A DNA stretch of 64,000 nt from NCBI RefSeq assembly GCF_045038405.1, contig NZ_CP173660.1, positions 2,108,001-2,172,000 of the forward strand. Direction: 5' to 3'. Shown here piece after piece: positions 16,792 to 25,888 of the stretch. The DNA comes from Sellimonas caecigallum. GTDB lineage: Bacteria > Bacillota > Clostridia > Lachnospirales > Lachnospiraceae. The translations under genes were made by a program, and so were the position numbers. The notes beneath the pieces are model-generated. The model saw only the letters and a list, made by a program, of their open reading frames with translations. It was not told the origin of the DNA and did no database searches. How positions within the stretch are numbered: the first letter of the stretch is position 1; the number at the start of each line of letters is the position of its first letter.

Positions 16792-16828
16792 GTTAGATGA
16801 GTCAATTACAATATACCAGGAAGAAATA

Positions 16829-18643
16829 TTGTCAGGAATAGATCAGAAACACATCAGGAATTTTTGTATTATTGCGCATATTGACCACGGAAAATCGACG
16901 CTTGCAGACCGTATCATCGAGAAGACCGGACTTCTCACGAGCCGGGAGATGCAGTCCCAGGTGCTCGACAATATGGATCTGGAGCGGGAAAGAGGGATTA
17001 CGATCAAATCCCAGGCAGTCCGGATCGTATATAAGGCAAAAGACGGGGAAGAGTATATTTTCAATCTCATCGATACACCAGGGCATGTGGATTTTAACTA
17101 TGAAGTATCCAGAAGTCTTGCAGCCTGCGACGGTGCTATACTTGTAGTGGATGCCGCTCAGGGTGTGGAGGCCCAGACACTGGCCAACGTCTACCTTGCA
17201 CTGGATCATGATCTGGATGTGTTCCCGGTCATCAATAAGATCGATCTGCCAAGCGCAGATCCGGAACGGGTAATCGAAGAGATCGAGGACGTGATCGGTA
17301 TCGAAGCTCAGGATGCACCGCGGATTTCTGCGAAGACTGGATTGAATATTGAGGAAGTACTGGAAGAGATCGTCCACAAGATCCCGGCGCCGACAGGTGA
17401 TCCGGAAGCTCCGCTCCAGGCACTGATCTTCGACTCGGTATACGACTCTTACAAAGGAGTTATCGTATTTTGCCGGATCAAAGAAGGGACAGTGCGAAAA
17501 GGAACACCGATCAAGATGATGGCCACCGGAGCGAAGATGGAAGTTGTGGAAGTAGGATATTTCGGGGCAGGACAGTTCATACCGTGCGAGGAATTAAGCG
17601 CCGGGATGGTAGGATATCTTACAGCCAGCATTAAAAACGTGAAAGAGGCACGGGTGGGAGATACTGTGACAAACGCGGAGAACCCGTGTAAAGCGCCTTT
17701 GCCTGGATACAAGAAGGTAAACCCGATGGTGTACTGCGGAATGTACCCTGCAGACGGGGCAAAGTATCCGGATCTTCGTGATGCGCTTGAAAAGCTGCAG
17801 TTAAATGATGCAGCCCTTCAGTTTGAGCCGGAGACATCCATCGCTCTGGGATTTGGATTCCGCTGCGGCTTCCTGGGACTTCTTCATCTGGAGATCATCC
17901 AGGAGAGACTTGAGCGGGAATATAACCTGGATCTTGTCACGACGGCGCCGAGCGTTATCTACAAAGTGCATAAGACGAACGGAGAAGTCATCGATCTAAC
18001 CAACCCTTCCAATCTGCCGGAGCCGACTGAGATCGAATATATGGAAGAACCGATGGTAAAGGCGGAAATCATGGTTACCTCCGAGTATATCGGCGCCATC
18101 ATGGATCTTTGTCAGGAGCGGCGTGGAGAGTATCAGGGTATGGAGTATATCGAGGCCACAAGAGCAGTGCTCCACTATTACCTGCCGCTCAATGAAATTA
18201 TTTACGATTTCTTCGACGCACTGAAATCAAGATCCAGAGGATATGCATCCTTTGACTATGAGATGCTCGGATACAAAGAGTCATCCCTCGTGAAGCTGGA
18301 TATTCTTGTCAATAAAGAAGAGGTAGATGCCCTCTCCTTCATCGTGTTTGAGGGAAGTGCGTACGAGCGCGGACGGAAGATGTGTGAAAAGCTCAAAGAA
18401 GAGATACCAAGACAGCTTTTTGAAATCCCGATCCAGGCGGCAGTAGGCGGAAAGATCATCGCCAGAGAGACGGTAAGAGCCATGAGAAAAGACGTCCTTG
18501 CCAAGTGCTACGGCGGAGATATCACAAGAAAGAAAAAACTTCTGGAAAAACAGAAGGAAGGAAAGAAGAGAATGCGCCAGGTAGGAAATGTGGAGATTCC
18601 TCAGAAGGCGTTTATGAGTGTGTTGAAACTTGATGACAGATAA
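16829..18643 (+). CDS. lepA: Elongation factor 4 (back-translocase GTPase)
   Basis: LepA remodels stalled ribosomes and aids ribosome biogenesis. The 604-residue protein is full length: G domain with AHIDHGKST (P loop), DTPGHVD and NKID; domain II; EF-G-like domains III and V; and the LepA-specific C-terminal domain ending in GKKRMRQVGNVEIPQKAFMS in outline. The start is TTG 16829, with AGGAAG at 16818-16823. Its upstream region was probably rearranged by the IS110 insertion; TACAAT at 16807-16812 is a possible -10 without a good -35. It overlaps or abuts hemW. Confidence 0.96.
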   Translation: MSGIDQKHIRNFCIIAHIDHGKSTLADRIIEKTGLLTSREMQSQVLDNMDLERERGITIKSQAVRIVYKAKDGEEYIFNLIDTPGHVDFNYEVSRSLAACDGAILVVDAAQGVEAQTLANVYLALDHDLDVFPVINKIDLPSADPERVIEEIEDVIGIEAQDAPRISAKTGLNIEEVLEEIVHKIPAPTGDPEAPLQALIFDSVYDSYKGVIVFCRIKEGTVRKGTPIKMMATGAKMEVVEVGYFGAGQFIPCEELSAGMVGYLTASIKNVKEARVGDTVTNAENPCKAPLPGYKKVNPMVYCGMYPADGAKYPDLRDALEKLQLNDAALQFEPETSIALGFGFRCGFLGLLHLEIIQERLEREYNLDLVTTAPSVIYKVHKTNGEVIDLTNPSNLPEPTEIEYMEEPMVKAEIMVTSEYIGAIMDLCQERRGEYQGMEYIEATRAVLHYYLPLNEIIYDFFDALKSRSRGYASFDYEMLGYKESSLVKLDILVNKEEVDALSFIVFEGSAYERGRKMCEKLKEEIPRQLFEIPIQAAVGGKIIARETVRAMRKDVLAKCYGGDITRKKKLLEKQKEGKKRMRQVGNVEIPQKAFMSVLKLDDR

Positions 18644-19826
18644 GATGAAAAAACTGGAGATTTATATCCATATTCCATTTTGTGTAAAGAAATGTGCATA
18701 CTGCGATTTCCTTTCCGGCCCGGCCGGGGAGAAAGAGAGAAGACGGTATGTGCAGGCGCTTAAAAAAGAGATCAAAAGCTGCCGTGAGGATGCAAAAGGG
18801 TATCTCGTCCAGAGTGTGTTTTTCGGAGGAGGCACCCCATCAATACTGGAACCGGAAGAGATCAGTGAGATTCTCGATACAGTGAAGGCAGTCTTTCAAC
18901 TGGAAAAGAAGGCCGAGATCACAATGGAGCAAAATCCGGGAACGGCAGAGGCCGGGAAGATGAGAGGGTACCTGGATGCAGGAGTGAACCGCCTGAGCAT
19001 CGGCCTTCAGTCGGCCGATGACAAGGAGCTTGCTATCCTTGGGAGAATCCACACGTACCGGGACTTCGTGGAGACATATCAGGCGGCAAGAAATGCAGGG
19101 TTTGACAATATCAATGTGGATCTGATGTCTGCTGTCCCGGGTCAGACGATGGAGAGCTATCGGGAGACGCTGAAAAAAGTCACGGCCCTCAAACCGGAGC
19201 ACATATCAGCCTACAGCCTGATTATAGAAGAAGGGACGCTGTTTTGGAATTGGTACGGAGAAGGACGAGATAGCGGCGGACATCCGCCTGTTCCCGACGA
19301 GGATACCGACCGGGCAATGTACGAAGAGACAAAGCGTTTTCTGAAAGAATATGGCTATGAGCGGTACGAAATTTCCAATTATTCAAAGGAAGGATTTGCC
19401 TGCCGACATAATATCGGATACTGGAACCGCACGCCGTATCTGGGATTTGGTGTGGGAGCGGCTTCTTTCTTTGAAGGGGCACGCTTTTCCAATCTAAGAG
19501 ACAGGGAAGCGTATACCAAACTCTGGCTTCAGGATAACCGGACATCGGAAGAAAAGAAACGTATCCAGAGGGAGGACTGGCACAAAGTCAGCAAAAAAGA
19601 GGCGGAAGAAGAATTCTTTTTTCTGGGACTTCGCATGATGGAAGGAGTACGGGAAGACGTATTTGAGAAAACATTTGGAATCGCGCCCCGAAAGATCTAT
19701 GGGGAGCAGATCAAAACGCTTCAGCAGCAAAAGCTTTTACAATGCTCGGATGGGCGGATCTTTCTCACAGAAAGGGGCATCGACGTGAGCAACTATGTCA
19801 TGGCGCAGTTCCTTCAGGAGGAGTAG
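18633..19826 (+). CDS. hemW: HemW-type radical SAM protein (heme chaperone family)
   Basis: A radical SAM protein of about 397 residues long annotated as oxygen-independent coproporphyrinogen oxidase, but HemW members are heme chaperones. The cluster motif is CVKKCAYCD (CX3CX2C) near residue 19, followed by the GGGTPS glycine motif and HemN C-terminal domain (about 300-397). The conserved HNIGYWNRTPYLGFGVGA pattern is present. Start choice is uncertain: ATG 18633 overlaps lepA by 11 bases, ATG 18645 gives MKKLEIYIHIPFC; neither has a strong ribosome-binding site. The lepA-hemW pairing is conserved across Firmicutes. Confidence 0.93.
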   Translation: MTDKMKKLEIYIHIPFCVKKCAYCDFLSGPAGEKERRRYVQALKKEIKSCREDAKGYLVQSVFFGGGTPSILEPEEISEILDTVKAVFQLEKKAEITMEQNPGTAEAGKMRGYLDAGVNRLSIGLQSADDKELAILGRIHTYRDFVETYQAARNAGFDNINVDLMSAVPGQTMESYRETLKKVTALKPEHISAYSLIIEEGTLFWNWYGEGRDSGGHPPVPDEDTDRAMYEETKRFLKEYGYERYEISNYSKEGFACRHNIGYWNRTPYLGFGVGAASFFEGARFSNLRDREAYTKLWLQDNRTSEEKKRIQREDWHKVSKKEAEEEFFFLGLRMMEGVREDVFEKTFGIAPRKIYGEQIKTLQQQKLLQCSDGRIFLTERGIDVSNYVMAQFLQEE

Positions 19827-19841
19827 GGAGGAGGTAGAGAA

Positions 19842-20705
19842 TTGTTTTCTCTTATTTTGGCGATTCTATGCAGCGCAGGAGTATCTGTTTTCATGCGGGC
19901 CAGTAAAGATCACTGTAAAAGCCGGTATGGATTACTTTTGATAAATTATACGGTATGTATCATCTCAGGACTGACGACTTCCCCGGATATGGCAAACAAT
20001 ATGAGTGACGTTGGCATGATGTACGTAATGGGATTCGGCATTTTGACAGGAATTCTTTATGTTGCAGCGTTTCTTCTTTTACAGTGGAATATAGAGAAAA
20101 ACGGAGTTATCTTGTCTTCCACGTTTATGAAACTTGGGGTCATTGTCCCGACGGCTATTGGAGTACTGTGGTTTGGAGAGCAGCCAGGTGTCACACAGTA
20201 TATCGGGATCTTTCTCTCTGTGGCGGTAATCCTGTTTCTCAACCTGGAGAAAATACCACAGACAAAAGAGAAAAGACGCAGACGCGTTGGCGGAGAGTCT
20301 GTGGGAGGACTTTTGCTCCTGTTGCTTGGAGGCGGGGTTGGCGATTCCATGGCCAAATTTTACGATACATACGGAAAAGCGGAGCTCAGCGATTTATATT
20401 TGGTTCTGTCTTTTTTAATATCCGGCCTTGTGTGCGGAGTGCTTGTGATTCAAAAAAAAGAGAAAATCGGAAAGTCAGATGTGATTTACGGGTGTCTTAT
20501 CGGGATCCCAAACTATTTTTCAGCCCGTTTTTTGTTGGACGCTTTGGCAGATATTCCTGCATTTATAGCCTATCCAATGTACAGTATTGCAGCTATGGTC
20601 ATCATCGGAGTGGTGGGTGTGTTTGTATTTGACGAGCGGCTTACAAAACGACAGTGGGCAGTATATGCCGTCGTGTTGGTCTCGGTGGGACTTCTCAATA
20701 TATAA
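19842..20705 (+). CDS. EamA/DMT-family membrane transporter
   Basis: A 287-residue protein with ten hydrophobic segments in two EamA-like halves (about 1-130 and 150-287), the usual size for drug/metabolite transporters. Substrate cannot be inferred. The start is TTG 19842, preceded by GGAGGAGGTAG-like purines (19827-19837), and the gap from hemW is 15 bases. A charged loop rich in Lys/Arg (KEKRRRRVGG, about 143-152) joins the halves. Confidence 0.85.
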   Translation: MFSLILAILCSAGVSVFMRASKDHCKSRYGLLLINYTVCIISGLTTSPDMANNMSDVGMMYVMGFGILTGILYVAAFLLLQWNIEKNGVILSSTFMKLGVIVPTAIGVLWFGEQPGVTQYIGIFLSVAVILFLNLEKIPQTKEKRRRRVGGESVGGLLLLLLGGGVGDSMAKFYDTYGKAELSDLYLVLSFLISGLVCGVLVIQKKEKIGKSDVIYGCLIGIPNYFSARFLLDALADIPAFIAYPMYSIAAMVIIGVVGVFVFDERLTKRQWAVYAVVLVSVGLLNI

Positions 20706-20757
20706 GAGGTTGTCTTTGACAGACACCAGAGAAAAGAAAAAAGGAGGAAAATAAGAA

Positions 20758-21375
20758 ATGAAAGTATTGCTTGTAAACGGAAGTCCTCACACGAAGGGAA
20801 ATACCTACATTGCTCTGCAGGAGATGGAAAAGATATTTGCTCAAGAAGGAATCGAGACAGAAATCATCCAGGTGGGAAATCAGGCCATCCGCGGATGTAT
20901 CGGATGTGCTTCCTGCCGAAAAAATGGAAAATGTGTGTTTGACGATCTTGTCAACGAGACAGCAGCGAAATTTGAGAAATGTGACGGGCTTGTAGTAGGA
21001 AGTCCGGTATACTACGCTTCAGCCAATGCGACGCTGATTGCTTTTCTGGATCGGCTTTTCTACAGCACACCGTTTGACAAGACGATGAAAGTTGGCGCGG
21101 CTGTGGCGGCAGCCAGAAGAGGCGGACTTTCCTCCACTTTTGACGAGCTGAACAAATATTTTACTATCAGCGGCATGCCTGTGGCATCCGGACAGTACTG
21201 GAACAGCATCCACGGAAGCGCCCAGGGGGAAGCGCTTCAGGATGAAGAGGGTCTGCAGATCATGCGGACACTGGCGCGGAATATGGCATTTCTAATGAAG
21301 AGCATCGCCCTCGGAAAAGAGGCATACGGGCTTCCGGAAAAAGAATCCCCGTCCAGGACAAATTTTATCAGGTAA
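20758..21375 (+). CDS. NAD(P)H-dependent FMN reductase / flavodoxin-fold protein with Cys cluster motif
   Basis: A 205-residue flavodoxin-fold oxidoreductase. GSPHTKGNTY (8-17) is the FMN phosphate loop, and the segment C47-IG-C50-AS-C53-(5)-C59 matches the iron-sulfur flavoprotein-like pattern in which Cys residues may bind a 4Fe-4S cluster or act in redox. SPVYYASANATL near residue 83 continues the flavin site. AGGAGG-type site (20740s: AAAAAAGGAGG) precedes ATG 20758. The physiological partner is unknown. Confidence 0.85.
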   Translation: MKVLLVNGSPHTKGNTYIALQEMEKIFAQEGIETEIIQVGNQAIRGCIGCASCRKNGKCVFDDLVNETAAKFEKCDGLVVGSPVYYASANATLIAFLDRLFYSTPFDKTMKVGAAVAAARRGGLSSTFDELNKYFTISGMPVASGQYWNSIHGSAQGEALQDEEGLQIMRTLARNMAFLMKSIALGKEAYGLPEKESPSRTNFIR

Positions 21376-21410
21376 AGAGATTTTTTGACAGAAAATATTA
21401 CGTAAAAGGT

Positions 21411-22094
21411 ATGGGACAGACAATGACAAAAGAAGAAAACAATCAAAAAGAACTGGTAAAAGAATTTTTGGGCGGAGAGAATGAAGAAGAGACGGTGGAA
21501 CGTCTCATGAGTTTTAACACCCTTATGATGAGGTACCGATCCGCCATCCGGGAAGTCACGACAAAACTTCAGGTGCTGGATGATGAGCTTTCCTTATACG
21601 GAGACAGAAATCCCATCGAAAGTATTCAAAGCCGGATCAAGAAACCGGTAAGCATCGCAGAGAAACTCGGAAGAATGGGTCTCCCCGTCACGGTGGAAGC
21701 CATTGAGAAAAATTTAAATGATGTGGCCGGTATTCGTGTGATCTGTCCGTTCATTGATGATATCTACAAAGTGGCGAACATGCTGACATGCCAGGACGAC
21801 ATCACGGTAGTTGCAGTCAAAGATTATATCAAAAACCCGAAGCCAAACGGCTACAGAAGCTATCACATGATAGTGGAGATCCCTGTATTTTTCTCAGACT
21901 GTAAAAAGCCTATGCGGGTGGAAGTGCAGATCCGTACGGTTGCAATGGATTTCTGGGCAAGCCTGGAGCACCAGATCAAATACAAAAAAAACGTGCCTGA
22001 GCATGACACACTGATCCAGGAGTTAAAAGAGTGCGCGGAGACGATCGCTGCGACGGATGAAAAGATGCAGAACCTCAGAAGAAGAATTGAATAA
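21411..22094 (+). CDS. relQ: Small alarmone synthetase, RelQ/YjbM type
   Basis: A 227-residue (p)ppGpp synthetase lacking hydrolase, TGS and ACT domains. The RelA_SpoT synthetase domain covers about residues 60-190: RIKKPVSIAEKL, DVAGIRVICPF, NPKPNGYRSYH and EVQIRTVAMDFWASLEHQIKYK, the last containing the catalytic Glu and nucleotide-binding residues. C-terminal helices (190-227) fit the RelQ tetramerisation region. Start could be ATG 21411 (AAAGG close by) or ATG 21423. The gene ends at a strong terminator and is separated from the heat-shock operon. Confidence 0.92.
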   Translation: MGQTMTKEENNQKELVKEFLGGENEEETVERLMSFNTLMMRYRSAIREVTTKLQVLDDELSLYGDRNPIESIQSRIKKPVSIAEKLGRMGLPVTVEAIEKNLNDVAGIRVICPFIDDIYKVANMLTCQDDITVVAVKDYIKNPKPNGYRSYHMIVEIPVFFSDCKKPMRVEVQIRTVAMDFWASLEHQIKYKKNVPEHDTLIQELKECAETIAATDEKMQNLRRRIE

Positions 22095-22111
22095 CGTCAT
22101 AAGACAGAGAA

Positions 22112-22141
22112 AAGAATCCTGTGCCCGGGATTCTTTTTTTT
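22112..22141 (+). terminator. Intrinsic terminator after relQ
   Basis: AAGAATCC (22112-22119) pairs with GGATTCTT (22128-22135), followed by a run of T to 22141. Confidence 0.85.
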
Positions 22142-22176
22142 GCGCGTGGAAGACATAAAAATTTTCAGAATCAGTG

Positions 22177-22205
22177 TTGACAAAAGTGGGTAGGAGTGTT
22201 ACATT
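22177..22205 (+). promoter_or_regulatory. Promoter of the hrcA-grpE-dnaK-dnaJ operon
   Basis: TTGACA (22177-22182) and TACATT (22200-22205) with 17-base spacing; the CIRCE operator begins 14 bases after the -10 element. Confidence 0.85.
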
Positions 22206-22219
22206 AATAACCGTAGATG

Positions 22220-22246
22220 TTAGCACTCGAAATACATGAGTGCTAA
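22220..22246. promoter_or_regulatory. CIRCE operator
   Basis: Perfect consensus: TTAGCACTC (22220-22228), nine spacer bases, GAGTGCTAA (22238-22246). This is the binding site of HrcA, encoded immediately downstream, so the operon is autoregulated in response to GroE availability. Confidence 0.97.
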
Positions 22247-22269
22247 TAACATCGAAGGAGGCAGACGAG

Positions 22270-23310
22270 ATGGAAGCGATCCAGGAACTGAGTGAGAGAA
22301 AACTGAAGATTTTAAAAGCTGTCATTCAGAATTATCTGGAGACGGGGGATCCCGTAGGTTCCAGGACGATTTCCAAATATACGGATTTGAATCTGAGTTC
22401 TGCAACGATACGGAACGAGATGGCAGATCTGGAAGAGCTTGGATACATCGTTCAGCCTCACACCTCGGCGGGGCGGATCCCGTCAGATAAGGGTTACCGG
22501 CTTTATGTGGATATGCTGATGCTGGAAAAGGAGCAGGAAGTAACCGAGATCAAGGAACAGATGCTGAAGAAGGCTGATAAGATGGATCAGCTGTTGAAGC
22601 AGGCGGCAAAAGTGCTGGCAAACAGCACCAATTATGCGACGATGGTCTCAGCGCCGGTCAGCACGAGAAACAAGCTGAAGTTTATCCAGCTTTCCCAGGT
22701 GGATGAAGAGCAGCTCATCGCAGTCATCGTGCTGGAAGGAAACATTGTGAAAAACCAGATCCTGGAAGTGGATCAGATGCTGGACAATGAGACTCTTTTA
22801 AAGCTCAACATGCTTTTGAACACCACGCTCAATGGGATGTCCATCGATCAGATCACTCTGGGGCTGATTGCAAAGCTCAAAGAACAGGCAGGCATACACA
22901 GCGGAGTCATCAGCGATGTTCTGGATGCGGTTGCAAATGTCATCCAGCTTGACCAGGATATGGAGATCTACACCAGCGGCGCGACGAATATTTTCCGATA
23001 CCCGGAACTTTCCGACAAGCAGAGTGCGCAGGAGATCATCAGTGCCTTTGAGGAAAAACAGCAGCTTTCCGAACTGGTCACGCAGACGCTTTCCAGTGAG
23101 AACAAAGGGATACAGGTATATATCGGAAACGAGACCCCGGTACAGAACATGAAAGACTGCAGTGTCGTGACAGCCACCTATGAATTAGGGGAAGGCATGC
23201 AGGGGACGATCGGTATCATCGGTCCGAAACGGATGGATTACGAGCATGTCATGGATACCCTCAAAACATTGCAGAATGAGCTGGATACGATATTTCATAG
23301 AAAAGAATAG
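22270..23310 (+). CDS. hrcA: Heat-inducible transcription repressor
   Basis: HrcA represses class I heat-shock genes through CIRCE. The 346-residue protein has an N-terminal winged helix (about 1-75, with SSATIRNEMADLEELGYI), a GAF-like middle domain and an inserted dimerising region. ATG 22270 is chosen for its GGAGG at 22256-22261 and the family N-terminus (ELSERKLKILKAVI); an in-frame ATG at 22240 lies inside CIRCE and is unlikely. First gene of the dnaK operon, 24 bases before grpE. Confidence 0.97.
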   Translation: MEAIQELSERKLKILKAVIQNYLETGDPVGSRTISKYTDLNLSSATIRNEMADLEELGYIVQPHTSAGRIPSDKGYRLYVDMLMLEKEQEVTEIKEQMLKKADKMDQLLKQAAKVLANSTNYATMVSAPVSTRNKLKFIQLSQVDEEQLIAVIVLEGNIVKNQILEVDQMLDNETLLKLNMLLNTTLNGMSIDQITLGLIAKLKEQAGIHSGVISDVLDAVANVIQLDQDMEIYTSGATNIFRYPELSDKQSAQEIISAFEEKQQLSELVTQTLSSENKGIQVYIGNETPVQNMKDCSVVTATYELGEGMQGTIGIIGPKRMDYEHVMDTLKTLQNELDTIFHRKE

Positions 23311-23334
23311 AAAGAACAGAAAGGTGGTATCCTG

Positions 23335-23973
23335 GTGGACGAACATAAAAATCAAGAAGAAATGGTAAAAGAAGCAGTAGAGGAAGCGAAGAAGCAGGCG
23401 GAAGAAACAAACGCCGAAGCAGCCGACGAGGATGTGACGAAAGAAAATCCGGAAACGGACAGCGAGGCGGAGACAGAGCAGGAAGCCGAAGAAAAGAAAG
23501 AGAAAAAAAGCTTCTTTAAAAAGAAAAATAAAAAAGATCCGAAAGATGAAAAAATCGAAGATCTGACAGACAAACTCACAAGGCAGATGGCAGAATTTGA
23601 CAACTACCGGAAGCGCACGGAGAAAGAAAAATCCGCCATGTACGAGATCGGGGCGAAGGATATTATCGAAAAGATCCTTCCGGTCATCGATAACTTCGAA
23701 CGCGGATTCCAGAGCGTAGATGAAGAAAAACGCAAAGATCCGTTTGTGGACGGCATGGATAAAGTATACAAACAGTTGATGAAGACACTGGAAGATGCCG
23801 GTGTGAAACAAATCGAAGCGTTAGGACAGGAGTTTAATCCGGATTTCCATAATGCGGTAATGCATGTGGAAGACGAAGAAGCCGGAGAAAACATCGTGGT
23901 AGAGGAATTCCAGAAAGGATACATGTACCGCGAATCTGTTGTAAGACACAGCATGGTAAAAGTAGCAAACTAA
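23335..23973 (+). CDS. grpE: Nucleotide exchange factor for DnaK
   Basis: GrpE dimer releases ADP from DnaK. The 212 residues comprise a long acidic/Lys-rich N-terminal extension (1-70), the coiled-coil stalk (about 70-125, LTDKLTRQMAEFDNYRKRTEKE in outline) and the beta-domain with the signature around VIDNFERGF and the C-terminal VVEEFQKGYMYRESVVRHSMVKV. Start is GTG 23335 after AAGGTGG. It lies between hrcA and dnaK as in other Firmicutes. Confidence 0.95.
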   Translation: MDEHKNQEEMVKEAVEEAKKQAEETNAEAADEDVTKENPETDSEAETEQEAEEKKEKKSFFKKKNKKDPKDEKIEDLTDKLTRQMAEFDNYRKRTEKEKSAMYEIGAKDIIEKILPVIDNFERGFQSVDEEKRKDPFVDGMDKVYKQLMKTLEDAGVKQIEALGQEFNPDFHNAVMHVEDEEAGENIVVEEFQKGYMYRESVVRHSMVKVAN

Positions 23974-24006
23974 CAAATTTTAATAATAAATCAGGAGGAA
24001 TTCATT

Positions 24007-25869
24007 ATGGGCAAAATCATTGGTATTGACTTAGGTACAACAAACAGTTGTGTTGCTGTAATGGAAGGTGGACAGCCGACCGTTATCGCGAATACAGAAG
24101 GAGCCAGAACAACTCCATCCGTTGTCGCATTTACAAAGACAGGAGAACGTCTCGTTGGCGAACCTGCAAAACGTCAGGCAGTCACAAACGCAGATAAGAC
24201 GATCTCTTCCATCAAGAGAAAGATGGGTACAAACGAAAAAGAAAACATCGATGGAAAGATGTACTCTCCGCAGGAAATTTCCGCGATGATCCTTCAGAAA
24301 CTGAAAGCAGACGCAGAAGGATACCTTGGAGAAAAAGTAACGGAAGCTGTCATCACAGTTCCGGCATATTTCAACGATGCTCAGCGTCAGGCAACAAAAG
24401 ACGCAGGTAAGATCGCAGGTCTTGATGTAAAACGTATCATCAACGAACCGACAGCAGCAGCCCTTGCGTACGGACTTGACAACGAAAAAGAACAGAAGAT
24501 CATGGTATATGACCTTGGAGGCGGTACATTCGACGTTTCCATCATCGATATCGGAGATGGTGTCATTGAAGTACTTTCCACAGCCGGAGATAACAAACTC
24601 GGCGGAGACGACTTTGACCAGAAGATCACAGATTACATGCTGGCTGATTTCAAGGCAAAAGAAGGCGTAGATCTCTCCGGAGACAAGATGGCGCTGCAGA
24701 GACTGAAAGAAGCAGCAGAAAAAGCGAAGAAAGAACTTTCTTCTGCAACGACAACAAACATCAACCTTCCGTTCATCACTGCAACAGCAGAAGGACCGAA
24801 GCACTTTGATATGGATCTTACAAGAGCGAAGTTCGATGAACTTACAAGCGATCTTGTAGAAAGAACAGCAGAACCAGTACAAAGAGCACTCTCCGACGCA
24901 GGACTTCGTCCGTCAGACCTCGGCCAGGTACTTCTTGTAGGTGGTTCCACACGTATCCCGGCTGTACAGGACAAAGTAAGACAGCTCACAGGAAAAGAAC
25001 CAAGCAAGTCCTTAAACCCGGATGAATGTGTTGCACTTGGAGCATCTATCCAGGGTGGTAAACTCTCCGGAGATGCAGGCGCAGGCGACATCCTTCTTCT
25101 GGACGTTACACCGCTGTCCCTTTCCATCGAGACAATGGGCGGTGTTGCTACAAGACTGATTGAAAGAAATACAACGATCCCGACAAAGAAGAGCCAGATC
25201 TTCTCAACAGCGGCAGATAACCAGACAGCAGTTGATATCAACGTTGTACAGGGCGAAAGACAGTTTGCAAGAGACAACAAGTCTCTCGGCCAGTTCAGAC
25301 TGGACGGAATCCCGCCGGCACCACGCGGAATCCCGCAGATCGAAGTTACATTCGATATCGATGCAAACGGTATCGTAAATGTATCCGCAAAAGATCTTGG
25401 AACAGGAAAAGAACAGCACATTACAATCACAGCAGGCTCCAATATGTCTGATGCAGATATCGAAAAAGCTGTCAAAGAGGCAGCTGAATTCGAAGCAGCA
25501 GACAAGAAACGCAAAGAAGCGGTAGATACAAAGAACGAAGCAGATGCGATCGTATTCCAGACAGAAAAAGCTCTGAAAGATGTAGGAGATAAGATCGATG
25601 CATCCGGAAAATCTGCAGTGGAAGCAGATGTCCAGGCACTGAAAGATGTTCTTGCAAAATATCCAAATGCAGAAGACATCACAGAAGCTCAGATCGCAGA
25701 GATCAAAGCTGCAAAAGAAAAAGTTATGGAAAGTTCTCAGCAGCTCTTTGCAAAGATGTATGAGCAGGTAAATCAGCAGAATCAGGCAGGACCGCAGGGA
25801 ACAGATCAGGCAGGTCCGACACCGGAAGGATACGATGACGTAGTAGACGGAGATTATAAAGAAGTATAA
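24007..25869 (+). CDS. dnaK: Hsp70 chaperone
   Basis: A full-length 620-residue Hsp70: ATPase domain with GIDLGTTNSCVAV, VITVPAYF, the phosphate loop DLGGGTFDVSI and VGGSTRIPAVQ; linker LLLDVTPLSLSIET; peptide-binding domain (about 370-480); and a helical lid with a Gln/Gly-rich tail ending DYKEV. AGGAGG at 23993-23998 precedes ATG 24007. The codon usage is noticeably more biased (many AAA, ACA, GCA, GTA) than that of its neighbours, as expected of a highly expressed gene. Confidence 0.98.
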   Translation: MGKIIGIDLGTTNSCVAVMEGGQPTVIANTEGARTTPSVVAFTKTGERLVGEPAKRQAVTNADKTISSIKRKMGTNEKENIDGKMYSPQEISAMILQKLKADAEGYLGEKVTEAVITVPAYFNDAQRQATKDAGKIAGLDVKRIINEPTAAALAYGLDNEKEQKIMVYDLGGGTFDVSIIDIGDGVIEVLSTAGDNKLGGDDFDQKITDYMLADFKAKEGVDLSGDKMALQRLKEAAEKAKKELSSATTTNINLPFITATAEGPKHFDMDLTRAKFDELTSDLVERTAEPVQRALSDAGLRPSDLGQVLLVGGSTRIPAVQDKVRQLTGKEPSKSLNPDECVALGASIQGGKLSGDAGAGDILLLDVTPLSLSIETMGGVATRLIERNTTIPTKKSQIFSTAADNQTAVDINVVQGERQFARDNKSLGQFRLDGIPPAPRGIPQIEVTFDIDANGIVNVSAKDLGTGKEQHITITAGSNMSDADIEKAVKEAAEFEAADKKRKEAVDTKNEADAIVFQTEKALKDVGDKIDASGKSAVEADVQALKDVLAKYPNAEDITEAQIAEIKAAKEKVMESSQQLFAKMYEQVNQQNQAGPQGTDQAGPTPEGYDDVVDGDYKEV

Positions 25870-25888
25870 TCAGACGAAATAAAACATT

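Larger units (their letters stand above)
15183..16796 (-). mobile_element. IS110-family insertion sequence between holA and lepA
   Basis: About 1.6 kb containing one transposase gene with about 155 bases after it and about 270 bases before it. I place the ends from internal evidence: both ends read CTAAC inward (15183-15187 and the complement of 16792-16796), each flanked by AG, a possible two-base core. Removing the element would join ATGGAG (15177-15182) to ATGAGTC (16797-16803). There are no long terminal inverted repeats and no evident target duplication, as expected for this family. Ends may be off by a few bases. Confidence 0.65.

Noticed and set aside
24031..25682. Long minus-strand frames opposite dnaK
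   Set aside because: They result from strong codon bias in dnaK; compositions are Cys/Ser-rich and no family features or start sites support them.
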